From contig NZ_CAACVB010000054.1 in the NCBI RefSeq assembly GCF_900659635.1, positions 1-37,913 of the forward strand: a stretch of 37,913 nt of DNA, in the 5' to 3' direction. Below the pieces are notes generated by a model. It searched no databases. It was not told where the DNA came from and saw only the letters and a list, made by a program, of their open reading frames with translations. The number at the start of each line of letters is the position of its first letter. Position 1 is the first letter of the stretch. A program made the translations under genes and the position numbers. Shown here one piece after another: positions 15,597 to 22,505 of this stretch. This DNA is from Actinomadura roseirufa. Lineage in GTDB: Bacteria; Actinomycetota; Actinomycetes; Streptosporangiales; Streptosporangiaceae.

Positions 15597-16265
15597 TCAA
15601 TCTTCATTGTCTTTAGACGATTCGGCCGCCACGCAACACCAGCCCGGCCGCGGATCCATCCGCACCCGCACCCCCTCCGACCCCTCCACCAGCCCCTCGA
15701 GCAACGCCAGATTCATCCCGCACACCAGCGGCGGGAACTGCTCCGCCACCGCGTGGAACGGGCAGTTGCGCATCCGCAGCACCCCACGACCGCCCTCCCC
15801 CACCTCCAGCACCGGCTCATACCCCCGCCCCGCCAGCACCCGCTCCACCCCGCCGAGATCCCCGCACGACCCCCCAGGCCCCCGCAGAGCCCTCCCCCGC
15901 CGCCGCGCCGCGTCCTGCAACTCCATGTCCAGCCCCGCGGCCTCCGCCGCCTCCGCCAACAGCCCCGCCGCCGTCCGATAATCACGCGACGGCACCGACA
16001 CCCCCCGCTCCACCCCCGACCGCCGGTACACCTTCGCCGGACGCCCCGCACCCGGCCCCGAACGCCCCGTCAGCCGCCGGCTCCCCGCCTCCAGCAACCC
16101 CGCCTCGGCCAGCTTGTCCAGGTGGAACGCCGCCAGCGTCCGCCCCACCCCCACGGCCTCCGCCGCCTCGTTGCGCCCCACCTCGCGCCCCCGCGCCGCC
16201 ACGAACTCGTACAACCGCCGCCGCAGCGGATCCTGCAACAGCGCGACCGCCTCGATGTCCTCCAT
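15597..16265 (-). CDS. winged-helix transcriptional regulator with C-terminal cysteine cluster
   Basis: A 222-residue protein. The N-terminal winged HTH (residues 5-85: LQDPLRRRLYEFVAARG, then NEAAEAVGVGRTLAAFHLDKLAEAGLLE, wing GRPAKVYRRSG) matches the predicted ArsR/DeoR-like group (COG2345). The C-terminal half holds Cys168 (RNCPFH), Cys182 (LVCGMN), Cys210 and Cys211 (GWCCV), spaced C-x13-C-x27-CC, with Cys134 further upstream. A similar C-terminal cysteine set binds an Fe-S cluster in SufR-type repressors, so a metal or Fe-S sensor is plausible but unproven. The ATG at 16265 lies 6 nt after TAGAAT and is probably leaderless. It heads a two-gene unit with the DUF3291 gene. What it senses is not known. 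Confidence 0.85.
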   Translation of the reverse strand: MEDIEAVALLQDPLRRRLYEFVAARGREVGRNEAAEAVGVGRTLAAFHLDKLAEAGLLEAGSRRLTGRSGPGAGRPAKVYRRSGVERGVSVPSRDYRTAAGLLAEAAEAAGLDMELQDAARRRGRALRGPGGSCGDLGGVERVLAGRGYEPVLEVGEGGRGVLRMRNCPFHAVAEQFPPLVCGMNLALLEGLVEGSEGVRVRMDPRPGWCCVAAESSKDNED

Positions 16266-16271
16266 CCCCCC

Positions 16272-16280
16272 ATTCTAAGA
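16272..16280 (-). promoter_or_regulatory. -10 box TAGAAT within a small dyad, leaderless start of the Cys-rich regulator
   Basis: TAGAAT (minus strand, 16277 to 16272) is followed by 6 nt and the ATG at 16265. It overlaps the small dyad TTCT-T-AGAA (16273-16280 on the plus strand reads TTCTAAGA), which could be an operator half. The sequence is AT-rich compared with its surroundings. Confidence 0.45.
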
Positions 16281-16299
16281 ACAGCCCCGATCGCACATA

Positions 16300-16336
16300 G
16301 AAAAACCGCCCGCCCCCGGAACCGGGAAACGGACGG
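16300..16336 (-). terminator. Rho-independent terminator of the FKBP gene
   Basis: On the minus strand CCGTCCG (16336-16330) pairs with CGGGCGG (16312-16306) through one G-U pair. An inner CCCGG/CCGGG stem lies within it, and the outer stem is followed directly by TTTTT (16305-16301). It lies 19 nt after the FKBP stop codon and before the regulator's promoter. Confidence 0.7.
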
Positions 16337-16354
16337 AACGAACCCCACCGACGA

Positions 16355-17278
16355 TCAATGCGCGCCGAGCACGTCCACCACGAACACCAGCGTGTCATCC
16401 CCCCGGATCCCCGCCTGCGCCAACCCCCGCGCCCCATACCCCAGCGACGGCGGCACCACCAGCAGCATCCGGCTCCCCACCCGCTGCCCCACCAGCCCCT
16501 GATCCCAGCCCTTCATCACCTGACCGATCCCGATCATCAACCCACTGGGATGCCCCGCCGCCCACGACGACCCGAACACCCTCCCGTCCCGCCAGAACAC
16601 CCCCTCGTACTCCACCACCAGCAACTGCCCTCTGCGCACCACCGGGCCGTCCCCCCGCACCAGCGTCCGCACCTGCAACCCCGCCGGCGGCGCCACCCGC
16701 GGCACCGTCACCGCCGGAGCCCGCCCCGCCGCCACCCGAGGCAAACGCGCCTCCACAGGCGGCTGCCCCTTCCCCCTCGGCCCCGCCTCCGGCGAATACA
16801 CACCCCGCACGTCCAGCACGTACACCAGCGTGTCCCCGGCCTCGATCTGCCGCGCCGCATCCCCCCGATCCCCGAAACCGTCCTTCGGCGGAATCGACGC
16901 CACCACCCGCGACCCCGCACGCGCCCCAGCGAACGCCCGCCGCAACCCCGGCACCAGATCCCACGTCGGAAACGCCTCCGGCCGCCCCGCCGCGAAACTG
17001 CTCGCCAGCAGCTTCCGGCCGCCCCCGGCCCACCGGTAACCCACATAGTCGGCCACCACGAGATCACCCTCGCGCGCCGCCGGCCCCCGGCCCCGCGACA
17101 ACGTCCGCACCGCCAGCGAACCCCCCGGCGCCCCCTTCGGGAACGACACCTCCGGCAACCGCCCGAAATCGCCCCGCACCGTCACCCGCGGACCGCCGCC
17201 ACCCGAACACCCCGCCGCGAACACCAGCGGAACGACCGACACCACGGCCGCGCACCGAACGACAACACGACGGCGCAT
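16355..17278 (-). CDS. lipoprotein FKBP-type peptidyl-prolyl isomerase, two FKBP domains
   Basis: A 307-residue protein. The N-terminus RRRVVVRCAAVVSVVPLVFAAGC is a lipoprotein signal ending at Cys24; the residue at -3 is Ala, slightly unusual. Two FKBP modules follow. The first (about 55-165: VRTLSRGRGPAAREGDLVVADYVGY... FPTWDLVPGLRRAFAGARAGSRVVASIPP) is more diverged. The second (about 200-305: VRTLVRGDGPVVRRGQLLVVEYEG... GIGQVMKGWDQGLVGQRVGSRMLLVVPPSLGYG) keeps the canonical core, so it is the likelier active domain. The protein should catalyse prolyl isomerisation at the outer membrane face. GGAGG lies 6 nt before the ATG, and a TAGGGT box lies at 17317-17322. It is the gene downstream of pafA on the same strand, an arrangement I recall from Streptomyces. 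Confidence 0.9.
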   Translation of the reverse strand: MRRRVVVRCAAVVSVVPLVFAAGCSGGGGPRVTVRGDFGRLPEVSFPKGAPGGSLAVRTLSRGRGPAAREGDLVVADYVGYRWAGGGRKLLASSFAAGRPEAFPTWDLVPGLRRAFAGARAGSRVVASIPPKDGFGDRGDAARQIEAGDTLVYVLDVRGVYSPEAGPRGKGQPPVEARLPRVAAGRAPAVTVPRVAPPAGLQVRTLVRGDGPVVRRGQLLVVEYEGVFWRDGRVFGSSWAAGHPSGLMIGIGQVMKGWDQGLVGQRVGSRMLLVVPPSLGYGARGLAQAGIRGDDTLVFVVDVLGAH

Positions 17279-17316
17279 ACGGATCCTCCGGGGGCGGCGA
17301 GCGTCACGGCGCGCTC

Positions 17317-17322
17317 ACCCTA
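17317..17322 (-). promoter_or_regulatory. candidate -10 box TAGGGT of the FKBP gene
   Basis: TAGGGT on the minus strand predicts a start near 17310 and a ~32-nt leader that carries the GGAGG ribosome site. It is identical to boxes before pafA, prcB, pup, mpa and the histidine kinase gene. Confidence 0.45.
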
Positions 17323-17359
17323 CCCCCAGGTGACCCGCCAGTAGCCCCCGGACGCGCCG

Positions 17360-18718
17360 CTACATCCCCGCGATCAGCTTGTCCACCCGCTCGTCCACCG
17401 AACGGAACGGGTCCTTGCACAGGACGGTGCGCTGCGCCTGGTCGTTGAGCTTCAGATGCACCCAGTCGACGGTGAAATCACGCCGCTTCTCCTGCGCCTT
17501 GCGGATGAACTCGCCCCGCAGCCGCGCCCGCGTCGTCTGCGGCGGCACCGACTTGGCCTCGAAGATGTCCAGATCCCGCGACACCCGCTCCACCGACCCA
17601 CGCTTCTCCAGCAGGTAGTACAACCCCCGATCACGATGCACGTCGTGATACGCCAGATCCAGCTGCGCCACCCGCGGCGACGACAACGGAAGATCGTACT
17701 TGCGCCGGTACCGCTCGATCAGCTTGTACTTCGTCACCCAGTCGATCTCCCGGGACACCAGGTCGAGGTCGCCGGTCTCCACCGCCCGCAGCGTCCGCTC
17801 CCACAGCTCCAGCACCCGCTTCGCCGTCGCGTCACCGCCCCGCGCGTCCACGAAGTCCTTGGCCTTGCCGAAGTACTCCTTCTGGATCTCCAGCGAGCTC
17901 GCCTCACGGCCATTGGCCAGCCGCACCTTCCGCCGCCCCGTCATGTCATGACTGACCTCCCGGATCGCCCGAATCGGGTTCTCCAGCGTCAGATCACGCA
18001 TCACCACCCCGGCCTCGATCATCCGCAGCACCAGATCGGTCGCCCCGACCTTCAGCAGCATCGTCGTCTCACTCATGTTCGAGTCACCGACGATCACATG
18101 CAGCCGCCGGAACCGCTCCGCGTCCGCATGCGGCTCGTCCCGCGTATTGATGATCGGACGCGACCGCGTCGTCGCCGACGACACGCCCTCCCAGATGTGC
18201 TCCGCCCGCTGCGACACGCAGTACACCGCACCCCGCGGAGTCTGCAGCACCTTCCCCGCACCACAGATGATCTGCCGCGTCACCAGATACGGGATCAGCA
18301 CGTCCGCCAGCCGCCCGAACTCCCCGTGCCGCCCCACCAGATAATTCTCATGGCAGCCGTACGAGTTCCCCGCCGAGTCGGTGTTGTTCTTGAACAGGTA
18401 GATGTCGCCGGCGATGCCCTCCTCACGAAGCCGCCGCTCCGCGTCGACCAGCAACCCCTCCAGGATCCGCTCGCCCGCCTTGTCATGCGTCACCAGATCG
18501 ACGACGCTGTCGCACTCCGGCGTGGCGTACTCCGGGTGACTCCCCACATCCAGGTACAGCCGCGCGCCGTTACGCAGGAACACGTTGCTGCTGCGGCCCC
18601 ACGACACCACCCGGCGGAACAGATAACGCGCCACCTCATCCGGCGACAGCCGCCGCTGCCCACGGAACGTGCAGGTGACGCCGTACTCGTTCTCAAGCCC
18701 GAAAATGCGCCTGTCCAC
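17360..18718 (-). CDS. pafA: Pup-protein ligase PafA
   Basis: A 452-residue carboxylate-amine ligase of normal length. The N-terminal [14 protein letters not shown] carries the ATP/Mg-binding Glu9, and [17 protein letters not shown] carries the catalytic Asp57. Further conserved stretches are [32 protein letters not shown] and [11 protein letters not shown], all shared with Dop and the glutamine-synthetase-like fold. The C-terminal domain ([21 protein letters not shown]) recruits substrate and Pup. The enzyme phosphorylates the C-terminal Glu of Pup and joins it to target lysines. It lacks the long Dop loop after the first strand, which separates it from the paralogue at 22506. The GTG at 18718 follows a TAGGGT box by 6 nt, with no ribosome site, so it appears leaderless. 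It lies 170 bp downstream of prcA. Confidence 0.97.
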   Translation of the reverse strand: MDRRIFGLENEYGVTCTFRGQRRLSPDEVARYLFRRVVSWGRSSNVFLRNGARLYLDVGSHPEYATPECDSVVDLVTHDKAGERILEGLLVDAERRLREEGIAGDIYLFKNNTDSAGNSYGCHENYLVGRHGEFGRLADVLIPYLVTRQIICGAGKVLQTPRGAVYCVSQRAEHIWEGVSSATTRSRPIINTRDEPHADAERFRRLHVIVGDSNMSETTMLLKVGATDLVLRMIEAGVVMRDLTLENPIRAIREVSHDMTGRRKVRLANGREASSLEIQKEYFGKAKDFVDARGGDATAKRVLELWERTLRAVETGDLDLVSREIDWVTKYKLIERYRRKYDLPLSSPRVAQLDLAYHDVHRDRGLYYLLEKRGSVERVSRDLDIFEAKSVPPQTTRARLRGEFIRKAQEKRRDFTVDWVHLKLNDQAQRTVLCKDPFRSVDERVDKLIAGM

Positions 18719-18724
18719 ACCAAG

Positions 18725-18730
18725 ACCCTA
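18725..18730 (-). promoter_or_regulatory. -10 box TAGGGT of pafA, leaderless
   Basis: TAGGGT is followed by 6 nt and the GTG start at 18718, which coincides with the expected transcription start. CTGCCA, 18 bp upstream of the box, is a possible -35. Confidence 0.5.
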
Positions 18731-18888
18731 TGCGGCCCAGCCCCGTCTTGGCAGTCTCTCGGACGCACCGTTTCCCGCGGCCCCCACGCCACGAAAGACC
18801 CGCCGCGGCAAGGCGGCCCCCACCGCCCCGCCACGACGGGCCCACACCACCGGACGCCCGCACCACGGCGGCACCCCCCACCAGCGGA

Positions 18889-19674
18889 TCAGTCCTCGTC
18901 GGACCCCTCCGCCGTGGCGGACCCCGGCGCGTCCGGCGCGTCCGCGCCGTCCGCCCCCTCGGCGCCGCCCGAACCGCCCGAACCGTTCGCCTCGTTCAGC
19001 AACTCCTCGATCCGCGCCGCCGCCAGCCGCCGGAACAACCGGTGCTCACGGTTGCGATCCAGCACCGCGACCTCCAGAGACTTCGCCTCCAGCCGCCGCT
19101 CCGAATCCTGCGCCTCCAGCGACCGCACCGCCACCCGCAACGCCTGCGCCAGCGACGAACCCTCCCGGTACCCGTCCTTCAGCGCCTGCGCCACCGCGTC
19201 GGCCTGACCGCCCATCGCCACGTACCCGTGCTCGTCGGCCACCGACCCGTCGAACGTCAACCGGTAGATCTGGTCCGTCTCCGCGTCGTCGCCCACCTCG
19301 GCGACCACCAGCTCCACCTCGTACGGCTTGTTCGTCTCCGTGAAGATCGTCCCCAGCGACTGCGCGTACACGTTCGCCAGCCCCCGCGCCGTCACGTCAC
19401 GACGGTCGTACTGGTACCCGTTGATGTCCGCGTACCGCACACCCCCGAGCCGCAGGTTCTCGAACTCGTTGTACTTCCCCACCGCCGCGAACGCGATCCG
19501 GTCATAGATCTCACTGATCTTGTGCAGGGCCCGCGACGGATTGTCCGCCACGAAAAGGATCCCGTCGTCGTACTGCAGCACGACCACGCTGCGACCACGC
19601 GAAATCCCCTTCCGCGCGTAGTCCGCCTTGTCCTTCATCTGCTGTTCGGGCGACACGTAGAACGGCATGGACAC
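18889..19674 (-). CDS. prcA: 20S proteasome alpha subunit PrcA
   Basis: A 261-residue alpha-type subunit. I choose the GTG at 19674 because the product ([11 protein letters not shown]) then lines up with known PrcA N-termini (MSFPYFISPEQ style in mycobacteria) and AAGGG lies upstream; an ATG two codons later is the alternative. The N-terminal octapeptide gates the pore. The core carries [43 protein letters not shown] and [10 protein letters not shown]. There is no catalytic Thr, as expected for alpha subunits. The last ~35 residues are an acidic Gly/Ala/Asp tail of low complexity ([19 protein letters not shown]). It forms the outer rings that dock Mpa. It follows prcB by 15 nt and is in the same operon. 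Confidence 0.96.
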   Translation of the reverse strand: MSMPFYVSPEQQMKDKADYARKGISRGRSVVVLQYDDGILFVADNPSRALHKISEIYDRIAFAAVGKYNEFENLRLGGVRYADINGYQYDRRDVTARGLANVYAQSLGTIFTETNKPYEVELVVAEVGDDAETDQIYRLTFDGSVADEHGYVAMGGQADAVAQALKDGYREGSSLAQALRVAVRSLEAQDSERRLEAKSLEVAVLDRNREHRLFRRLAAARIEELLNEANGSGGSGGAEGADGADAPDAPGSATAEGSDED

Positions 19675-19689
19675 CGAACTGGATCCCTT

Positions 19690-20535
19690 CTATCGCAGCG
19701 GGGCGGTCGGCCCGCCCGGCGAGTCGTAACGTCCCTCGACCACGGCCCGCGCCAGCGCACCGACCTCGTCCTCACCCAGCCGGCGATACCCCTCCGACGT
19801 CACCACCGCCACCACGGGGAAGATCCCCCGCGTCAGGTCCGGGCCACCCGTCGCCGAGTCGTCGTCCGCCGCGTCGTACAGCGACTGCACGCACACCAGC
19901 GCCGCGTCCTCCGCCGACAGATCCGCCCGGAACAGCTTCTTCAGCGCACCCCGCGCGAACACCGACCCGGACCCGATCGAATGGAACTCCCGCTCCTCGT
20001 ACCGGCCGCCCGCCGGATCGTAGGAGAAGATCCGCCCCTCGTCGCGCTCCTCGTCGTACCCCGCGAACAGCGGCACCACGGCGAGACCCTGCATCGCCAA
20101 CCCGAGGTTCTGCCGCACCATCGTCGCCAGCCGGTTCGCCTTGCCCTCCACCGACAGCGTCCGGCCCTCGCGCTTCTCGTAGTGCTCCAGCTCCACCTGG
20201 AACAGCCGCACCATCTCGACGCCGATGCCCGCCGTCCCCGCGATCGCGATCGCCGAGAACTCGTCCGCCCGGAACACCTTCTCGATGTCACGCTGCGCGA
20301 TCACGTTTCCCGCCGTCGCCCGCCGGTCCCCCGCCATCACCACCCCGCCGGGGAACCCCACCGCGACGATCGTCGTACCGTGCGGGATCTCGTCCCCCAC
20401 CGGCACCGCCGGTAGAGACCTCCTGCCGGGCAGCATCTCCGGAGAGTACGCCCCCAGGAACTCCGTGAACGAGGACGTGTCCGGGCTCGAGAACAACCCC
20501 GGCAGACGTCCGGTGTGCGAATCGTGGGACGCCAC
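19690..20535 (-). CDS. prcB: 20S proteasome beta subunit PrcB (catalytic)
   Basis: A 281-residue beta-type precursor. Residues 1-53 are the propeptide, cut before Thr54 in [10 protein letters not shown]. The released subunit has Thr1, Asp17 (MAGDRRAT) and Lys33 (RDIEKVF), the complete proteasome active site. Other conserved blocks are [50 protein letters not shown] and [16 protein letters not shown]. The GTG at 20535 has AAGGGAG a few nt upstream. A TAGGGT box at 20596-20601 could drive a prcB-prcA transcript separate from the endonuclease gene that ends at 20698. It assembles with PrcA into the 28-subunit core that degrades pupylated proteins delivered by Mpa. Confidence 0.97.
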   Translation of the reverse strand: MASHDSHTGRLPGLFSSPDTSSFTEFLGAYSPEMLPGRRSLPAVPVGDEIPHGTTIVAVGFPGGVVMAGDRRATAGNVIAQRDIEKVFRADEFSAIAIAGTAGIGVEMVRLFQVELEHYEKREGRTLSVEGKANRLATMVRQNLGLAMQGLAVVPLFAGYDEERDEGRIFSYDPAGGRYEEREFHSIGSGSVFARGALKKLFRADLSAEDAALVCVQSLYDAADDDSATGGPDLTRGIFPVVAVVTSEGYRRLGEDEVGALARAVVEGRYDSPGGPTAPLR

Positions 20536-20595
20536 GCGACTCCCTTCCCTCCACCAAGCGCCGGATCCTCAACCCCACCGGCGCGGACAGGTACG

Positions 20596-20601
20596 ACCCT
20601 A
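20596..20601 (-). promoter_or_regulatory. candidate -10 box TAGGGT of prcBA
   Basis: TAGGGT in the 162-bp gap between the endonuclease stop and prcB, giving a ~55-nt leader. No good -35 is present at 16-18 bp. Confidence 0.4.
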
Positions 20602-20697
20602 CTGTTCAACGGTCACCCGCCGCATGCCGCGTGATCCCCGGTCGAGTCCGCCCACGGCGAACCCCCGCGAACACCCCGTTCCCCCCAAAACGGCGGA

Positions 20698-21882
20698 TCA
20701 GCCCCGCGAACGCTCGTACTCCTCCGCGATCGCCCGATAGGACCCCATCAGATCCGCCAGCGCCCGCCCGAGCCACGTCGGCCCCTCGTGATCGTCCTCG
20801 ACCCGCCACACCGCCGCCCGATGCCGCCCGTCCACCGCCCGCTGCGCCTCCCACCCGTCCACCGGCACCGACGCCGGATCCACGTCCGGCACCGTGAACG
20901 ACAGCCGCGTCCCGCCACCCGGCACCGGCACCTCCACGACCAGCTTCCCCAGCAGATAATCCGCCGCGCGCCGCAAGGACACGGGATCGTCCCCCAGCTG
21001 CCCCATGCCGGTATTGCAGCCCCCACAGGCCATCCCGCGCACTGCACCTGTCGCATGGTCGTGGTCGACGTGCTCGGCGGGGACGTCGCCGCAGATGGCG
21101 CACAAGCCGCGCTGGACCTCCAGCAGCCACCGCGCGTCCTCGTCACTGATCCCGTACCTGTGCCGCAGGTGGTTCTGCCGAGGAGAGCCACTCAGCCTCA
21201 ACCTTGTTCCGCTCAACGAGATGATCGCGCGACGACGTGCGTGCCCATCGATCGTGGTCTGGCCGAGTTCCAGCGTCATGCGCCGCGCATGGGGACCGCG
21301 CAGTTCCAGGTAGTCTGCAGCGTCGCCGAGGCAGCGCGGGTCATCGTGGAACTGGCCGAGCCCGCCGTTGCAGCGGAAGCAGAGGACACCTCTGACGACC
21401 CCGGTGAGGTGACTATGATCCACGTGCTCGGCGGGCCTGCGCAGGCAGATGACGCAGACTCCACCTTGGCGAGCCAGCATGTGCCCGAGCCGCTCTTCGG
21501 TCAGACCGTAGCGGAGCTTGAGGAGATAATTGCGCTCGCTGCCATGATTGCGGCGTTTGATCTCCGCCATGGCCTCGTTGTGGCAAGGCTTGCAGTAGGT
21601 GGCCAGCCCCGACCTGGCGGACCTGTTGCTACCGAAGTCGCCGAGCGGCTTCGTCTCGCCGCACCGCGCACAGTACTTCATGCCCTCTGGAACTGCCGAA
21701 TGTCTTCGATAGACTCGAGGGCTATTTCCGGCTTCTTTCTGCTTTTTCCGATATGTCGCGGAATTGCGGAGGCCGAAGCACTCCTTGCAGTAGAGAGCGA
21801 AGCCGTCTTCGGACGCCTTGCGCTTCCAGAACTCTGAGAACGGCTTGTCGACGCCGCAGTCGCGACACTTTTTACGAGACAT
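20698..21882 (-). CDS. endonuclease VII-like protein with two HNH domains and two zinc ribbons
   Basis: A 394-residue protein (start ATG 21882; in-frame starts at 21894 and 21909 are possible, none with a strong ribosome site). Two short zinc-ribbon units come first: Cys6/9 with Cys32/35, and Cys71/74 with Cys97/100, both with the pattern C-x2-C-G-x-x-K-P. Two recombination endonuclease VII-type HNH modules follow. Module 1 has C143-x2-C146, HVDHSH (153-158) and C168-x2-CN (171-172). Module 2 has C261-x2-C264, HVDHDH (271-276) and C286-x2-CN (289-290). Both keep the metal ligands and catalytic His, so both may be active. Residues 312-394 are a mixed C-terminal domain of unknown type. It sits between pup and prcB, inside the proteasome cluster; I recall an endonuclease VII-like gene in the same place in Streptomyces. 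Its upstream half is markedly less GC-rich than its neighbours. Substrate unknown; phage endonuclease VII resolves branched DNA. Confidence 0.85.
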   Translation of the reverse strand: MSRKKCRDCGVDKPFSEFWKRKASEDGFALYCKECFGLRNSATYRKKQKEAGNSPRVYRRHSAVPEGMKYCARCGETKPLGDFGSNRSARSGLATYCKPCHNEAMAEIKRRNHGSERNYLLKLRYGLTEERLGHMLARQGGVCVICLRRPAEHVDHSHLTGVVRGVLCFRCNGGLGQFHDDPRCLGDAADYLELRGPHARRMTLELGQTTIDGHARRRAIISLSGTRLRLSGSPRQNHLRHRYGISDEDARWLLEVQRGLCAICGDVPAEHVDHDHATGAVRGMACGGCNTGMGQLGDDPVSLRRAADYLLGKLVVEVPVPGGGTRLSFTVPDVDPASVPVDGWEAQRAVDGRHRAAVWRVEDDHEGPTWLGRALADLMGSYRAIAEEYERSRG

Positions 21883-21999
21883 GGGCGCGACCATACCTGG
21901 ACCGCCCATGTCTCGAGTAAGTTTTCAAGTTTTCCCCGTGCGAAATTCCCCAGAAGCTGTTATCTTCGCGGCGAATCCGACATTCCGCCTAAACCCGGA

Positions 22000-22209
22000 T
22001 CATTCGCCGCCCTTCTGGACGTATGCACGGACAAATTCCTCTGCATTTTCTTCGAGGACTTCGTCAATTTCATCGAGAATTGCGTCGACGTCGTCGGTGA
22101 GCTTTTCCTGGCGTTCCTGGACGTCCTCGGTCGTCGTGGCCTCGGTCTCCTCGACCTCTTCCGTGCGCCGGGTGGTCTGCTTCTGACCGCCGGTGTCCTT
22201 CGTGGCCAT
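22000..22209 (-). CDS. pup: prokaryotic ubiquitin-like protein Pup (encoded with C-terminal GGE)
   Basis: A 69-residue, acidic, Gln/Glu/Thr-rich, intrinsically disordered protein. The N-terminus MATKDTGGQKQTTRRTEE is threaded into Mpa. The middle (EKLTDDVDAILDEIDEVLEENA, about 36-57) is the helix that pairs with the Mpa coiled coil. The end is FVRAYVQKGGE followed by TGA. The last codon is GAA (Glu), not the Gln found in mycobacterial and Streptomyces Pup, so the product is already competent for ligation by PafA. GGAGG lies 6 nt before the ATG. A TAGGGT box lies 30 nt upstream, and a strong terminator separates it from dop, so pup probably has its own promoter. It is followed by the endonuclease gene after 117 nt. 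Confidence 0.97.
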   Translation of the reverse strand: MATKDTGGQKQTTRRTEEVEETEATTTEDVQERQEKLTDDVDAILDEIDEVLEENAEEFVRAYVQKGGE

Positions 22210-22238
22210 TCCGTACCTCCGCTCTGCCGGTACCCCCA

Positions 22239-22244
22239 ACCCTA
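22239..22244 (-). promoter_or_regulatory. candidate -10 box TAGGGT of pup
   Basis: Minus-strand TAGGGT preceded by GAGA predicts a start near 22232 and a leader of about 23 nt containing GGAGG. It lies downstream of the dop terminator, which supports an independent pup promoter. Confidence 0.45.
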
Positions 22245-22411
22245 TCTCCGATCTTCGGCGGTGAGCGGACGCCGCGGTCCGTTTCGCCGCCGCCGACGGC
22301 GCCGGGGGGCCTGCTCGGGTTATCGCCCGCGCGCCGACCACTGAAACGGGCATAGCGGTCACGAAACCGAGACATCGCCGAAGGGCGCAGGTCAGCGGGA
22401 TGTTCGAACTC

Positions 22412-22426
22412 GATAGTGTCGCTATC
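22412..22426. promoter_or_regulatory. short dyad between dop and pup
   Basis: GATAG (22412-22416) and CTATC (22422-22426) form a perfect 5-bp inverted repeat around TGTCG, in the 296-bp dop-pup gap. This could be a protein-binding site upstream of the pup promoter, but it is short enough to be chance. Confidence 0.2.
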
Positions 22427-22441
22427 CAGCACTGCGCCACG

Positions 22442-22483
22442 AAAACCGGACGCCGTGCCTCCGGAACGGAGGCACGGCGTCCG
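22442..22483 (-). terminator. strong terminator after dop
   Basis: A perfect 17-bp inverted repeat (22447-22463 with 22467-22483) with a 3-nt loop. On the minus strand it is followed after two C-side bases by TTTT (22445-22442). It lies 22 nt after the dop stop codon. It should end dop transcripts before pup. Confidence 0.85.
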
Positions 22484-22505
22484 CCGGGCTCTGGTCGGCC
22501 CTGGG

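Noticed and set aside
20698..21882. Insertion sequence or homing endonuclease insertion in the proteasome operon
   Set aside because: No terminal inverted repeats, target duplication, intein or intron boundaries are visible around the gene; the flanking genes are intact.
22395..22440. Possible tRNA because of GTTCGAAC resembling a T-loop
   Set aside because: The bases on either side do not form the T-stem, and no acceptor or anticodon arm can be drawn on either strand.
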